Below, piece after piece: positions 34,861 to 44,271 of a stretch of 64,000 bases of DNA (position 1 is its first letter; every line of letters begins with the position of its first letter). A program made the position numbers and the translations under genes. The DNA comes from Sphingomonas sp. URHD0057 (GTDB lineage Bacteria; Pseudomonadota; Alphaproteobacteria; Sphingomonadales; Sphingomonadaceae), in the NCBI RefSeq assembly GCF_000620665.1, contig NZ_KK211162.1, positions 310,001 to 374,000 of the forward strand, read 5' to 3'. Under the pieces are notes generated by a model. The model was not told the origin of the DNA and ran no database searches. It was given only the letters and a program-made list of their open reading frames with translations.

Positions 34861-37800
34861 ATGGCGAAAGCACCATCGATCGCCGCTGGGCCGGCTTCTA
34901 GCAACGACGCTTATTCGGTTACCGAAGACCAGGCCGCGTCCGGCACGCTCAATTTCAACGTGCTTTCGAACGACGCCAAGAAATCGACGCTTTATTCGCT
35001 CGACAACAATTCGGTCACCGATCTGCTCAGCCAGGATGGGGTCGGCATCGGCGAGCAGAGTCAGCTCGGCGCTCTGATCTCGATCACCGCCGATGGGCAA
35101 GTCGCGTACCAGACAGGCTTTATCAATTCTCAAGTGCAGAGCCTTGCTGCCGGCGAGACACTCCAGGACAGCTTCCTCTACGCAATCCGGCTGTCGAACG
35201 GATCCTTGGTCTGGTCGTCGGTGCAAGTGACCATCACCGGCACGAACGATGCGCCGGTTGCGCGCGCCGATACGAGCCTGGTCGCGGAAGATTCGCTGAC
35301 GACGGGCTCCGTTGCGCTCAACGACAGCGACGTCGATCACGGTTCGGTTCTCACTTTCGCCACGACCGGACAATTGCCGGCCGGCTTCACCATGATGAGC
35401 AATGGCAGCTGGGCGTTCGACGGTTCCAATCCTGCCTACCAGGGGCTTGGCGCCGGCAGCATGAGCCAGTTGGCAGTCTCCTATACTGTAACGGATGAGC
35501 ATGGCGCGACGAGCAGCTCGACCTTGATCCTCACCCTCACTGGTACCAACGATGCACCCCAAGTGAGCGGCGCAGTGCTTGGCACCGCGAGCGAGGACGG
35601 CGCTGCGGTTGCGTTGAATGCTCTTGCGAACGCGCACGACGTTGATGCCAACTCGCACTTGTCGGTGGTCAATGTGCCAGCGGCGCAGGATCTTCCGCTG
35701 GGCGTCACTTACAATTCCTCGACCGGCGCGTTCACGCTCGATCCGTCGAATGCCGCCTATCAACAGCTGGCCGCCGGCGAGACGAAGGTCGTGACCGTGA
35801 CCTATTCGGTAACCGATGGCACGGCGAGCACTCCGGCGTCTGTCAGCTGGACGGTTACCGGCACCAATGACGCGCCTCTCGCGAGCGCAAGCTCCGGCAA
35901 TGTCGCCGAGGACGGGGCGGTGTCGGGCCAGCTCTCCGCAAGCGATCCGGACAGCGGCGCGACGCTCAGCTATGGCCTTGTCGGCGGAGCTCCCGCAGGG
36001 TTCGCCCTGGCCACCGACGGAAGCTGGACCTTCGACGCCAGCCAGTCGGTATATCAGACTCTCGCGCAAGGCGAAGCGGCAGACATCTCGATCAATTACG
36101 TCGTCACCGACGAGCGCGGCGCGGCTTCGGTCTCGACACTGACGCTGACCGTTGCCGGAGTGAACGACACGCCGGTGACGAACTCGCATGCCGCGGAAGT
36201 GGCGGAAGGCGCGACCGTTTCCGGGCAACTTTCTGCGCTCGACCAGGACAACGGCGCGCAGCTGAGCTTTGGGCTCGGAAGCGATGCGCCCGCGGGCTTC
36301 GCCCTCGCAGCCGATGGCAGCTGGACGTTCGATGCGTCGAACGATGCCTACCAAGGCCTCGCCGAAGGACAGATCCAGACTGTCCAAGTGCCGTTCACCG
36401 TCACCGACGAACATGGCGCGACCACCGCATCCTTCCTAACTCTCGCGGTTACCGGGACTAATGATGGCCCGACAGCTTCGGCGGTCGCCGCTCAGCTCGG
36501 CGAGGATACGCCGATCAGCGGTCAGCTCCCGGGAGCCGACCTAGACGCCAGCGCGCAGCTCACTTACGCGCTGGTCGGGGATGCGCCCGCGGGCTTCAGT
36601 CTCGACAGCAGCGGCCATTGGTCGTTGGATCCCAGCGATTCCGCCTATCAGGCGATGAATTCCGGTGACAGCGGGACCGTGACCGCGATTTACAGCGTCA
36701 CGGACGAATATGGCCTCAGCGCTCAGAACAGCGTGACTCTGGCGATCGCCGGCGCCAACGACGCGCCGACCGCGCCTGGGGTGGTGATCAATGCGACCGA
36801 AGACACGACGAGCTCGGGCAGGATCACGGCTGCAACCGACGCCGACGCTGGCGCGACGATCAAATACCAGGCGGTTAGCGGCGGCTTCGGCTTTACCCTG
36901 CTCAGCGACGGCAGCTGGACATTCGATTCGTCGCGCAGCGCCTATCAGTCTCTCGCTGCCGGCCAGACCGGCGACTTCGCCGTTGGGTATACGGCGACCG
37001 ACCAATTCGGCGCTGCGACGGCAGGCACGATCACGCTGCACGTAACCGGCGTGAACGACGCGCCGGTCGCGCTGAACCTGATCGATACCGTGTTCGAAGA
37101 TACGGTGAGGACCGGCCAGATCAGGGCGACCGACCCGGATAACGGAGCAATTCTCACCTACAGCCTGGTCGGTACCGCGCCACCGGGAATGACACTGAAC
37201 GCGGATGGAACCGTGACCATCGACACGACGGTGCAAGCGTATCAGTTCCTTTCCACGGGCTCGTCGCAGGCTGTCAGCTACACCTACAAGGTGACCGACG
37301 AGTTCGGAGTATCCAGCACCGCTTCCGGCACATTCACCGTGCAGGGGCACAATGACCTGGCCGTGCTTAGCGGCACGGCGTTCACCATCCCGCAGGAACA
37401 TAGCGGACAGCCGTTCACCCTGACCGAAGCGCAGTTGCTCCAGGGCTGGACCGACGTCGACAGCAACGACCGGCTCAGCGTCCTGAACCTGCAGGCCGAC
37501 CATGCGACGATTACGCAGAGCGGGTCGGGATCGTTCGCGACCTACACCATCACGCCGACCGGGGGCTACGTTGGGCCGGTTACGCTCAGTTATTCTGTCT
37601 ATGACGGCCATGCCCCGGTTGTGACGAGTCTCAGTTTCGATGCAAATGATGCGGCGACGATCGGCGGCGCCACCAGCGGAGCCGTGGTCGAAGCTCGCTA
37701 CGGCAGCGCCGGAACGCCGACGGCCGCCGGAACCCTGACGATTCAGGACTATGGCGGCGACCCGCACTTCCAGGCCGTGACCAGTCCGACCTCGTCGGCC

Positions 37801-38712
37801 GGCGGCTATGGACAGTTCACGCTGACGACCGACGGATCGTGGCAATATACGCTCGACAACGTCAATTCGCAGGTGAACAGCCTGAACACCGGCCAGACTC
37901 TCAGCGACAGCTTCACCGTTTATGCGGCGGACGGCACCGCGCAGACCATCGGCATCCTGATCAACGGCGCGACCGACTGGGTGGTGGTCAGTCCCTACAG
38001 CAACACCAATGATCCCAACAATCTGGACGCGGGTCGCGGGGCCGCGGGCACCGACAACCTCAACACGACGGTCATTGGAACTTCGGCGGCCGAGGTCGTC
38101 ACCGGCGGATCGGCCAACCAGACCTTCGACATGCAGGGCGGCGGCGACACCGTTTATGCGGCCGCGGGGGACGACACGGTGTACGGCGGCGACGGCGGCG
38201 ATGTGCTGATGGGGCAAGCGGGGAACGACCTCATCAGCGGGGATCTCGGCAACGACTTCGTCTACGGCGGCAGCGGCAATGATTACCTCTTGGGCGGCGA
38301 CGGCCTCGACCAGATTTACGGCGGCAGCGGCTTCGATACGATTGACGGCGGCATCGGCCGCGATCTCATTTTCGGTGGTTACAATGTGGATACGCTGACG
38401 GGCGGAGCGGATGGCGATACCTTCATCTACAACAGCGTATTCGACAGCGGCGATTTCATCACCGACTTCCAGTCCGGGCTCGACGGCATCTCGCTTCAGT
38501 CGATCGATCCGAACGCCCAGCTAGCGGGCGACCAAGCCTTCGCGTTCAGTGCGAACGGTGCGGCTGCCTATTCGATCTGGCTGGTTCAGAACGGAGCGAA
38601 CGTCGAGATCTACGGCGACACTGACGGCTTTGCGAGCACTGCGGAATTTATGCTGACGCTGCAGAACGTCACCCTGGCGGTCAACACGCCGCCGCCGAAC
38701 CTCATCCTTTAG
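34861..38712 (+). CDS. Large VCBS-repeat / RTX calcium-binding secreted protein
   Basis: 1283 residues without a Sec signal. After a short N-terminal domain, seven ~100-residue VCBS (cadherin-like) repeats run from about 35239 to 37350. Each ends in a G-[TVA]-N-D-[AGT]-P motif and contains FxLxxDGSWTFDxSxxAYQ and VTDEHGATS-type strands. The C terminus has RTX nonapeptides (GDDTVYGGDGGDVLMGQAGN ..., ~38130-38400), then a type I secretion-like end. This is the layout of calcium-dependent adhesins exported by type I systems. ATG at 34861 follows GGGGGGAATT. Confidence 0.9.
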   Translation: MAKAPSIAAGPASSNDAYSVTEDQAASGTLNFNVLSNDAKKSTLYSLDNNSVTDLLSQDGVGIGEQSQLGALISITADGQVAYQTGFINSQVQSLAAGETLQDSFLYAIRLSNGSLVWSSVQVTITGTNDAPVARADTSLVAEDSLTTGSVALNDSDVDHGSVLTFATTGQLPAGFTMMSNGSWAFDGSNPAYQGLGAGSMSQLAVSYTVTDEHGATSSSTLILTLTGTNDAPQVSGAVLGTASEDGAAVALNALANAHDVDANSHLSVVNVPAAQDLPLGVTYNSSTGAFTLDPSNAAYQQLAAGETKVVTVTYSVTDGTASTPASVSWTVTGTNDAPLASASSGNVAEDGAVSGQLSASDPDSGATLSYGLVGGAPAGFALATDGSWTFDASQSVYQTLAQGEAADISINYVVTDERGAASVSTLTLTVAGVNDTPVTNSHAAEVAEGATVSGQLSALDQDNGAQLSFGLGSDAPAGFALAADGSWTFDASNDAYQGLAEGQIQTVQVPFTVTDEHGATTASFLTLAVTGTNDGPTASAVAAQLGEDTPISGQLPGADLDASAQLTYALVGDAPAGFSLDSSGHWSLDPSDSAYQAMNSGDSGTVTAIYSVTDEYGLSAQNSVTLAIAGANDAPTAPGVVINATEDTTSSGRITAATDADAGATIKYQAVSGGFGFTLLSDGSWTFDSSRSAYQSLAAGQTGDFAVGYTATDQFGAATAGTITLHVTGVNDAPVALNLIDTVFEDTVRTGQIRATDPDNGAILTYSLVGTAPPGMTLNADGTVTIDTTVQAYQFLSTGSSQAVSYTYKVTDEFGVSSTASGTFTVQGHNDLAVLSGTAFTIPQEHSGQPFTLTEAQLLQGWTDVDSNDRLSVLNLQADHATITQSGSGSFATYTITPTGGYVGPVTLSYSVYDGHAPVVTSLSFDANDAATIGGATSGAVVEARYGSAGTPTAAGTLTIQDYGGDPHFQAVTSPTSSAGGYGQFTLTTDGSWQYTLDNVNSQVNSLNTGQTLSDSFTVYAADGTAQTIGILINGATDWVVVSPYSNTNDPNNLDAGRGAAGTDNLNTTVIGTSAAEVVTGGSANQTFDMQGGGDTVYAAAGDDTVYGGDGGDVLMGQAGNDLISGDLGNDFVYGGSGNDYLLGGDGLDQIYGGSGFDTIDGGIGRDLIFGGYNVDTLTGGADGDTFIYNSVFDSGDFITDFQSGLDGISLQSIDPNAQLAGDQAFAFSANGAAAYSIWLVQNGANVEIYGDTDGFASTAEFMLTLQNVTLAVNTPPPNLIL

Positions 38713-38784
38713 CAAGACCAACGACGTCGTCTGGTAGGGCGCGAACTGGCGCGCGCGCCTTTGGCATCGAACCGGCGCAGCTTT

Positions 38785-38808
38785 TTGCACTGCAACATGG
38801 CTTGCAAG
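38785..38808. promoter_or_regulatory. Candidate PhaR operator upstream of phaZ
   Basis: Two close palindromes: TTGCA-C-TGCAA (38785-38795) and CTTGCAAG (38801-38808). PhaR of Paracoccus binds TGC-N3-GCA-type sites. They lie 57-80 bases before the phaZ start, and phaR is in the same window. Confidence 0.45.
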
Positions 38809-38864
38809 CGTGGCAAATGGGGGCCACATCAGCATCTCTCCCTCCATGGCAGCAATGAGGTTCG

Positions 38865-40094
38865 ATGCTCTACGACGCCTATGAAGTGCAGCGCTCGCTT
38901 CTCGCAGGTGCGAGCAAGCTTGCGGGCTTGGGCGCCGGATGGCTCAACAATCCGTCCAATCCATGGGGCTACAGCTCGATGGGTCCGCTGGTCGCGGCCA
39001 GCCTCGAGGTTTTCGCGCACGCCTCGGCGCCGCGCGGCAAGCCCGAGTTCGGGATCGTCTCGGCTCGCGATGGCCGCAAGGACGTTCCGGTCGCCGAGGA
39101 GATCATCCTCCGCAAACCGTTCGGCCAGCTCAAGCGCTTCTTCAAGGATGGCGCCGAGGCAGGCCCGGCAATGCTCGTCGTCGCGCCGATGTCCGGGCAC
39201 TATGCGACGCTGTTGCGCGGAACCGTCGAGCGCCTGCTACCTGGTCACGACGTCTACATCACCGACTGGCGCGACGCGAAGCTGGTCCCGCTGAGCGACG
39301 GCACCTTCGATTTCGACGACTATGTCGACTATCTGATCGAGTTCCTCGAGACGATCGGCGAGCGCACCGGCGAGCGGCCGCATTTGCTCGCCGTCTGCCA
39401 GCCGGCGGTGCCCGCTTATGCGGCAACCGCGCTGATGGCCAAGGCCAGGAATCGATGGCGGCCCAAGACGCTGACCATGATGGGCGGCCCGATCGACACC
39501 CGCAAAGCGCCGACCGCCGTCAATACGCTGGCGACGCAGCGGCCGTTCGCCTGGTTCGAGAACAATGTGATCGCGACCGTGCCGATGATCTACGCGGGGG
39601 CGGGACGGAAGGTCTACCCGGGTTTCCTTCAGCTCGCCGGGTTCATGACCATGAACCTCGGCTCGCACCTCATCAGCCACTGGGAGATGTTCAAACATCT
39701 GGTCGTCGGCGACGAGGAAGGCGCGGATGCGACGCGGCATTTCTACGACGAATACCGCTCCGTTTGCGACATGACCGCGGAATTCTACCTGCAAACCGTC
39801 GACGTCGTCTTCCAGCGGCACCTGCTGCCGAAAGGCGAGCTCAAGCATCGCGGAATGGGCGTGGACCCGACCGCAATTCACGACACCGCCTTGCTTGCGA
39901 TCGAAGGCGAGCGCGACGACATTTCCGGGCTTGGCCAGACCAAGGCCGCGCTCGACATTTCGACCAAAGTGCCGCCCGCGAAGAAAAAATATTTCATGGC
40001 CAGGGATGTCGGCCACTACGGCATTTTCAACGGCCGCAAGTGGCGCGAGCGGATCGCGCCGGTGGTCGAAAAGTTCATCGCCGCCAACAACTGA
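38865..40094 (+). CDS. phaZ: Intracellular polyhydroxyalkanoate depolymerase
   Basis: 409 residues of the PhaZ intracellular type. N-terminal MLYDAYEVQRSLLAGASKLA is characteristic of the family. The lipase-like box has Cys instead of Ser (AVCQPAVPAYAA, Cys178), and the His is in the region ARDVGHYGIFNGRKWR near the C terminus. It mobilises stored PHA. The ATG at 38865 follows AATGAGG. It is expressed separately from phaR but candidate PhaR sites precede it. Confidence 0.92.
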   Translation: MLYDAYEVQRSLLAGASKLAGLGAGWLNNPSNPWGYSSMGPLVAASLEVFAHASAPRGKPEFGIVSARDGRKDVPVAEEIILRKPFGQLKRFFKDGAEAGPAMLVVAPMSGHYATLLRGTVERLLPGHDVYITDWRDAKLVPLSDGTFDFDDYVDYLIEFLETIGERTGERPHLLAVCQPAVPAYAATALMAKARNRWRPKTLTMMGGPIDTRKAPTAVNTLATQRPFAWFENNVIATVPMIYAGAGRKVYPGFLQLAGFMTMNLGSHLISHWEMFKHLVVGDEEGADATRHFYDEYRSVCDMTAEFYLQTVDVVFQRHLLPKGELKHRGMGVDPTAIHDTALLAIEGERDDISGLGQTKAALDISTKVPPAKKKYFMARDVGHYGIFNGRKWRERIAPVVEKFIAANN

Positions 40095-40166
40095 CCCCGT
40101 TCGCCGAAATTCCCTGTTCGACCGTCGCTCTGCGGCTATAGCGCGCTTCGTCAGAGGGAGAGGGCG

Positions 40167-42005
40167 ATGCTCGGCAGGCGTGAGTTTCTGGGAACGGCGG
40201 CGGCCGCAAGCCTGCTCGCTGGATGCAAGGCATCGAAAGTGCCTTCGGGCGAGCAAAGCAGCGGCGGCGACCTGGCCGCTCAACTGCAGGGCATGGCCCA
40301 GGAAATCCTCGCCGAATATCCGGAGAATGCGACCATCCTTGGCATCGCCACTGGCAAGGATGAGCCTCTCAACCATCGCCTGACCGATCGCACGCCGGCG
40401 GGCGTGGCGGCCCGAGCGGAAGCGGCGCGCAAGCGCTACGCGACACTGCAGCGCCTCGATGCTCTCGACCTCGGCAAGCCCGCGGACCTCAACGCCGCAG
40501 TTGCGCGCGAGGCCCACCAGATCGCGGTCGACGGATTCGGATTCGGATTCGGCGACGCGATCAACCTCGATCCCAACATTGGGTTTCGCAACACGCCCTA
40601 TGTGGTGAACCAGCTCGGCGGGGCATTCATCGACTTTCCGGATTTCCTCGACAGCCGGCATTCGGTGACCAACGAACAGGAAGCGGCCGCCTTCGCCGAT
40701 CGGGTCGATGCTTACGCCAGGGACGTCGACGGCGAGACGGAGCGGCTGGCGCACGATCGCGCGCTGGGCGTCGTCGCGCCCGATTTCACCCTCGACAAGA
40801 CGATCGGGATCATCGGCGCCGGTGCCGCCGAGAAGCCCGATCAGTCGGGCGTTGTGGGTTCGCTCCAGAAGTCGCTCGCCAAGGCCAGGCTCGACGGCAA
40901 GATCGTCGACCGGGTGAAGCAATCCATGGCGACGGGCGTCATCCCGGCGCTCCAGCGCCAGCTCGAGGAATTGAAGCGCCATCGCGCGGTCGCGACTTCG
41001 GATGCCGGGGTTTGGCACTTCAAGGACGGCGAGGCTTATTATCGCTGGGCGCTCAGGGCCGGGACGACCACCAACCGGACGCCGCAGGAGATCCATCAGC
41101 TCGGACTCGACCAGGTCAAGACGATCCAGGCGCGCATGGAAGGCATCATGCAGAAGCAAGGCCTGACCGGCGGCACGATCGGTGCGCGCATGGCCGCGCT
41201 CGGCAAGGACCCGGCGCAGCTGTACCCGAACACCGCCGCCGGACGCGAGCAGCTATTGGCCTATCTGAACGGCCGCATCGCGGACATCCGGACCCGCCTC
41301 CCGCGCGCGTTCGCCACCATGGTCCCGGGCCGGCTGATCATCAAGCGCGTGCCACCCTCAATCGAGGCGGGCGCGCCGGGCGGCTATGCCGCCGCCGGCT
41401 CGATCGACGGCAAGGTGCCGGGCCAATACTACATCAACCTTCGCGACACCTCGGAATGGCCGAAATTTTCGCTTCCGACATTGTGCTACCATGAGGGCAT
41501 TCCGGGGCACGTGTGGCAGGGCGATTATGCCAATCGCATGCCGCTCATTCGCTCAATGCTGGCGTTCAACGCCTACAGCGAAGGCTGGGCGTTGTATGCG
41601 GAGCAGCTGGCCGACGAGCTTGGCGTCTATGCCGACGATCCGCTCGGACAGCTCGGCTATCTGCAATCGATGGGGTTCCGTGCGTGCCGGCTGGTGGTCG
41701 ACACCGGCCTTCACGCGATGCACTGGACGCGCGATCAGGCGATCAACTGGTTCGCCATCACCAATGGCGACGACCGCAATTCGGTCACCGGCGAAGTCGA
41801 CCGTTATTGCGCGATGCCGGGGCAGGCGTGCGGCTACAAGTTCGGCCATCTCGAGATCAATCGCCTGCGCGATAAGGCGCAGGCCGCCCTTGGATCGAAG
41901 TTCGACCTTCGCCGCTTTGACGACGCCGTGGTGCTCGGCGGAAGCGTGCCGATGACTTTGCTCGAAACCGTGATTGACGGCTTCATCGCCAAGGCGAAAC
42001 GCTAG
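40167..42005 (+). CDS. DUF885 family lipoprotein, probable zinc peptidase
   Basis: 612 residues. The N terminus is a Tat-type lipoprotein signal: GRREFLG twin-arginine, then AAAASLLAGC with lipobox Cys20. The DUF885 core holds HEGIPGH (His442, Glu443, His448), the metallopeptidase-like site of the family, followed by YSEGWALYAEQL, which supplies the third ligand. Likely a periplasmic or outer-membrane-attached peptidase; substrate unknown. It overlaps the convergent MFS gene by 4 bases. Confidence 0.85.
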   Translation: MLGRREFLGTAAAASLLAGCKASKVPSGEQSSGGDLAAQLQGMAQEILAEYPENATILGIATGKDEPLNHRLTDRTPAGVAARAEAARKRYATLQRLDALDLGKPADLNAAVAREAHQIAVDGFGFGFGDAINLDPNIGFRNTPYVVNQLGGAFIDFPDFLDSRHSVTNEQEAAAFADRVDAYARDVDGETERLAHDRALGVVAPDFTLDKTIGIIGAGAAEKPDQSGVVGSLQKSLAKARLDGKIVDRVKQSMATGVIPALQRQLEELKRHRAVATSDAGVWHFKDGEAYYRWALRAGTTTNRTPQEIHQLGLDQVKTIQARMEGIMQKQGLTGGTIGARMAALGKDPAQLYPNTAAGREQLLAYLNGRIADIRTRLPRAFATMVPGRLIIKRVPPSIEAGAPGGYAAAGSIDGKVPGQYYINLRDTSEWPKFSLPTLCYHEGIPGHVWQGDYANRMPLIRSMLAFNAYSEGWALYAEQLADELGVYADDPLGQLGYLQSMGFRACRLVVDTGLHAMHWTRDQAINWFAITNGDDRNSVTGEVDRYCAMPGQACGYKFGHLEINRLRDKAQAALGSKFDLRRFDDAVVLGGSVPMTLLETVIDGFIAKAKR

Positions 42006-43399
42006 GCGTTTTTCATCTTCACACGACCGAGTAACGTCAGAGCGGCAACGCTGGCGGCGACGCTGACGACGGCCGAAACGATCAGCGCCCCATGAAGTCC
42101 GCCGATCAGCTCGGCGCCGTTCTTCGCCAAGACCACGCCGAGCAAAGCAGTCGCGATCAGCCCGCCGATCCGCGCCACGGCGCTGTTGAAGCCCGACGCC
42201 AAAGCGACATGCTGCTCGTTGACCGAGCCAAGCACGGATGAAGTCAGCGGCGCAACCACCACCGCCATGCCAAGCGCAATCCCGCCGACGCACGGCAGCA
42301 CGTCGGCCCAATAGGATGGGTGCTCCCCGATCCTCAAGCCGGCGAGCATCCCCGCGCCGACGACCAGCGGGCCGACCGTCAGCGGCCGCCGAGGCCCGAT
42401 CCGCGCCGCGAGCTGGCCCATGATCGGTGAGCCGATGGCGATGAGGATCGCCAGGGGGAGCAGGGCAAGCCCTGCTTCGATCGGCGAATAGCCGGCGGCT
42501 TCGATCAGCACATAGGGGACGATCAGCATTGCCGCGCCCATTGCGCCGTAGAGCAGAAAGGTCATCAAATTGAGGCCGAAAAAGCAGCGGTCGGCGAATA
42601 GGGTCAGCGGCATCATCGCCTTTTCGTCGCGGTGCTTCTCGACCGCTACGAAGGCGCCGAGCAAAACGATGCTGGCGGCGATCGATCCGCCCGTAATGGC
42701 GTCGAAGGCACCCGACGACGACCAGCGGGTGAGGCCGTAGGTGGCGCCGCCGAGTCCCGCCGTGGCGAACAATGCACCCGCGTAATCGGTGCGGCCCGCG
42801 CCGGGATTGCGGCTTTCGGTGACGAACAGCAGTGCCAACAGAATTGCTCCCGCCGCAAGCGGCAGGTTGATGTAGAAGATCGCCGGCCAGCCGACGGTGC
42901 CGACCAGCCAGCCGCCGAGCAATGGCGCAACCGCCGCCGCCGCGGCGCCGGCTGCCGCCCATATTCCGACCGCGCGGCCGCGCCTTTCGCCCGAATAGGC
43001 GGCGTTGAGCAACGCTAGACTGTTGGGCAGTAGAAGCGCCGCGCCCACGCCCTGCGCGGCCCGGGCGCCGAGCAGCAAGGGGAGGCTCGGCGCCAGCGCG
43101 CACAGCAGCGACCCGATTCCGAACAGGCTGGTGCCGATCACCAGCAGCCGCCGCCGCCCGAAATGGTCGCCGAGCGCTCCGCCGAGCAGCAGTAGCGCCG
43201 ACAGCGGCAGCAGGTAGGCGTTGACCACCCATTGCACTTCGGCAGCACCCGCGCCGTAGCTCGCGCGGATCGCCGGCAGCGCGACGTTGAGCACCGAGCC
43301 GTCGACGAAGGACAGGCTTGACGCCAGGATGCAGGCGACCAGCGTCCAACGTGGGTCGGCGCCCTTGGCTTCAGCCCCCTTGGCGTTGCGGCGGCTCAA
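42002..43399 (-). CDS. MFS drug efflux transporter (DHA2, 14-helix type)
   Basis: 465 residues with a run of ~14 predicted helices. The start region VACILASSLSFVDGSVLNVALPAI carries the DHA2/EmrB motif D1 (here FVDGSVLNVALP), and GALGDHFGRRRLL is the MFS motif A. Likely a proton-driven multidrug or small-molecule exporter. Its start overlaps the stop of the small gene at 43396-43647 by four bases (ATGA), so they are coupled. No regulator is adjacent. Confidence 0.85.
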   Translation of the reverse strand: MSRRNAKGAEAKGADPRWTLVACILASSLSFVDGSVLNVALPAIRASYGAGAAEVQWVVNAYLLPLSALLLLGGALGDHFGRRRLLVIGTSLFGIGSLLCALAPSLPLLLGARAAQGVGAALLLPNSLALLNAAYSGERRGRAVGIWAAAGAAAAAVAPLLGGWLVGTVGWPAIFYINLPLAAGAILLALLFVTESRNPGAGRTDYAGALFATAGLGGATYGLTRWSSSGAFDAITGGSIAASIVLLGAFVAVEKHRDEKAMMPLTLFADRCFFGLNLMTFLLYGAMGAAMLIVPYVLIEAAGYSPIEAGLALLPLAILIAIGSPIMGQLAARIGPRRPLTVGPLVVGAGMLAGLRIGEHPSYWADVLPCVGGIALGMAVVVAPLTSSVLGSVNEQHVALASGFNSAVARIGGLIATALLGVVLAKNGAELIGGLHGALIVSAVVSVAASVAALTLLGRVKMKNA

Positions 43400-43647
43400 T
43401 CGACGCGCTGCGCGATCGCGGCCTCGACCATGTTACGCCACATCTCCACATCGCCGACCGCGGCCATCGCTTCGTCGGGCTCGCGCATGGTGTGCAATAC
43501 CGCTTCGGCCTGATTGACGTGCTCGCGCCAAGCAAGGTCGACCTTGTCTCCGGCCGAAGGATCGCTGCCTTCGGCGTTGCTGCTGTGCGCTGCGCCGGCG
43601 AGCACGCGGGCGACGCGTTCGACCAGCGGGCGATTGGATTCGGGCAT
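43396..43647 (-). CDS. Small hypothetical protein upstream of the MFS exporter
   Basis: 83 residues, soluble and acidic, with helical segments (VERVARVLAGAAHS, WREHVNQAEAVLHTMREPDEAM and WRNMVEAAIAQRV). No family recognised. Four-base overlap with the MFS exporter gene suggests cotranslation. GAGGAG precedes the ATG. Confidence 0.6.
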   Translation of the reverse strand: MPESNRPLVERVARVLAGAAHSSNAEGSDPSAGDKVDLAWREHVNQAEAVLHTMREPDEAMAAVGDVEMWRNMVEAAIAQRVD

Positions 43648-43671
43648 GCGGCTCCTCCCTGGTTGGAAGGC

Positions 43672-44271
43672 TTAACCCGTTCGCGGGCGTTTAGGTTCAA
43701 GCCAGCGTTTCAACGCGCGCCGCGCGGCCAGCACCAGCCACAGCGATGCGACGACCAGGATGATCGCGATCAGCGCGGCGGCGACGGGATTGGCCATGGC
43801 GAGCGCGAGCAGCCCCCCGGTGGCGACATCCTCTCCGGTTGAAACGACGACGTTGGAGAATGGCTCGGGGCTGGCGTTGACCAGCGTCCGCGCCCCGGCC
43901 TTGCCGGCATGGGCGAGGAAGGCCGCGCCGCCGCCAAGGAGCAAACTGCCGACCTGCCAGGCGGGGTCGCCGCCATCGATGATCGCCATCGACAACAGCG
44001 CGCCGCCGATCGGCCGGATCACCGAGTGGATGGCGTCCCAGATGCTGTCGACCCACGCGATCTTGTCGGCAAAGAACTCAGCGATAGCTCCCAAGCCCGC
44101 GATCCCGATGATCCAATTGTTGGCGAGCACGTCGAGCGCGCGCAATTGCTCGGGCAGCGCAACCCAGCCGAACCTCATCGCAAGACCGACCGCGAAAGTG
44201 ACCAGATACAGCCGCCAGCCGGCAAGCAGGCTGACCGTGGAGGCGAGGGCGATCAGCTGTACGGCGTTCAC
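43672..44271 (-). CDS. DUF4126 family membrane protein
   Basis: 199 residues with about five membrane segments. The start NAVQLIALASTVSLLAGWRLY and the loop FADKIAWVDSIWDAIHSVIRPIGG (in parts) match DUF4126. Function unknown. It overlaps the stop of the upstream metallopeptidase-like gene by four bases. Confidence 0.82.
   Translation of the reverse strand: MNAVQLIALASTVSLLAGWRLYLVTFAVGLAMRFGWVALPEQLRALDVLANNWIIGIAGLGAIAEFFADKIAWVDSIWDAIHSVIRPIGGALLSMAIIDGGDPAWQVGSLLLGGGAAFLAHAGKAGARTLVNASPEPFSNVVVSTGEDVATGGLLALAMANPVAAALIAIILVVASLWLVLAARRALKRWLEPKRPRTG

Noticed and set aside
34861-38712. Tandem repeats as a possible CRISPR array or satellite
   Set aside because: The ~300-base periodicity is protein-level (VCBS repeats) with divergent DNA and no spacer structure.
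32922-38712. ABC exporter plus RTX protein as a complete type I secretion locus
   Set aside because: No membrane-fusion protein or TolC gene is nearby and the exporter has MsbA-like rather than HlyB-like features.
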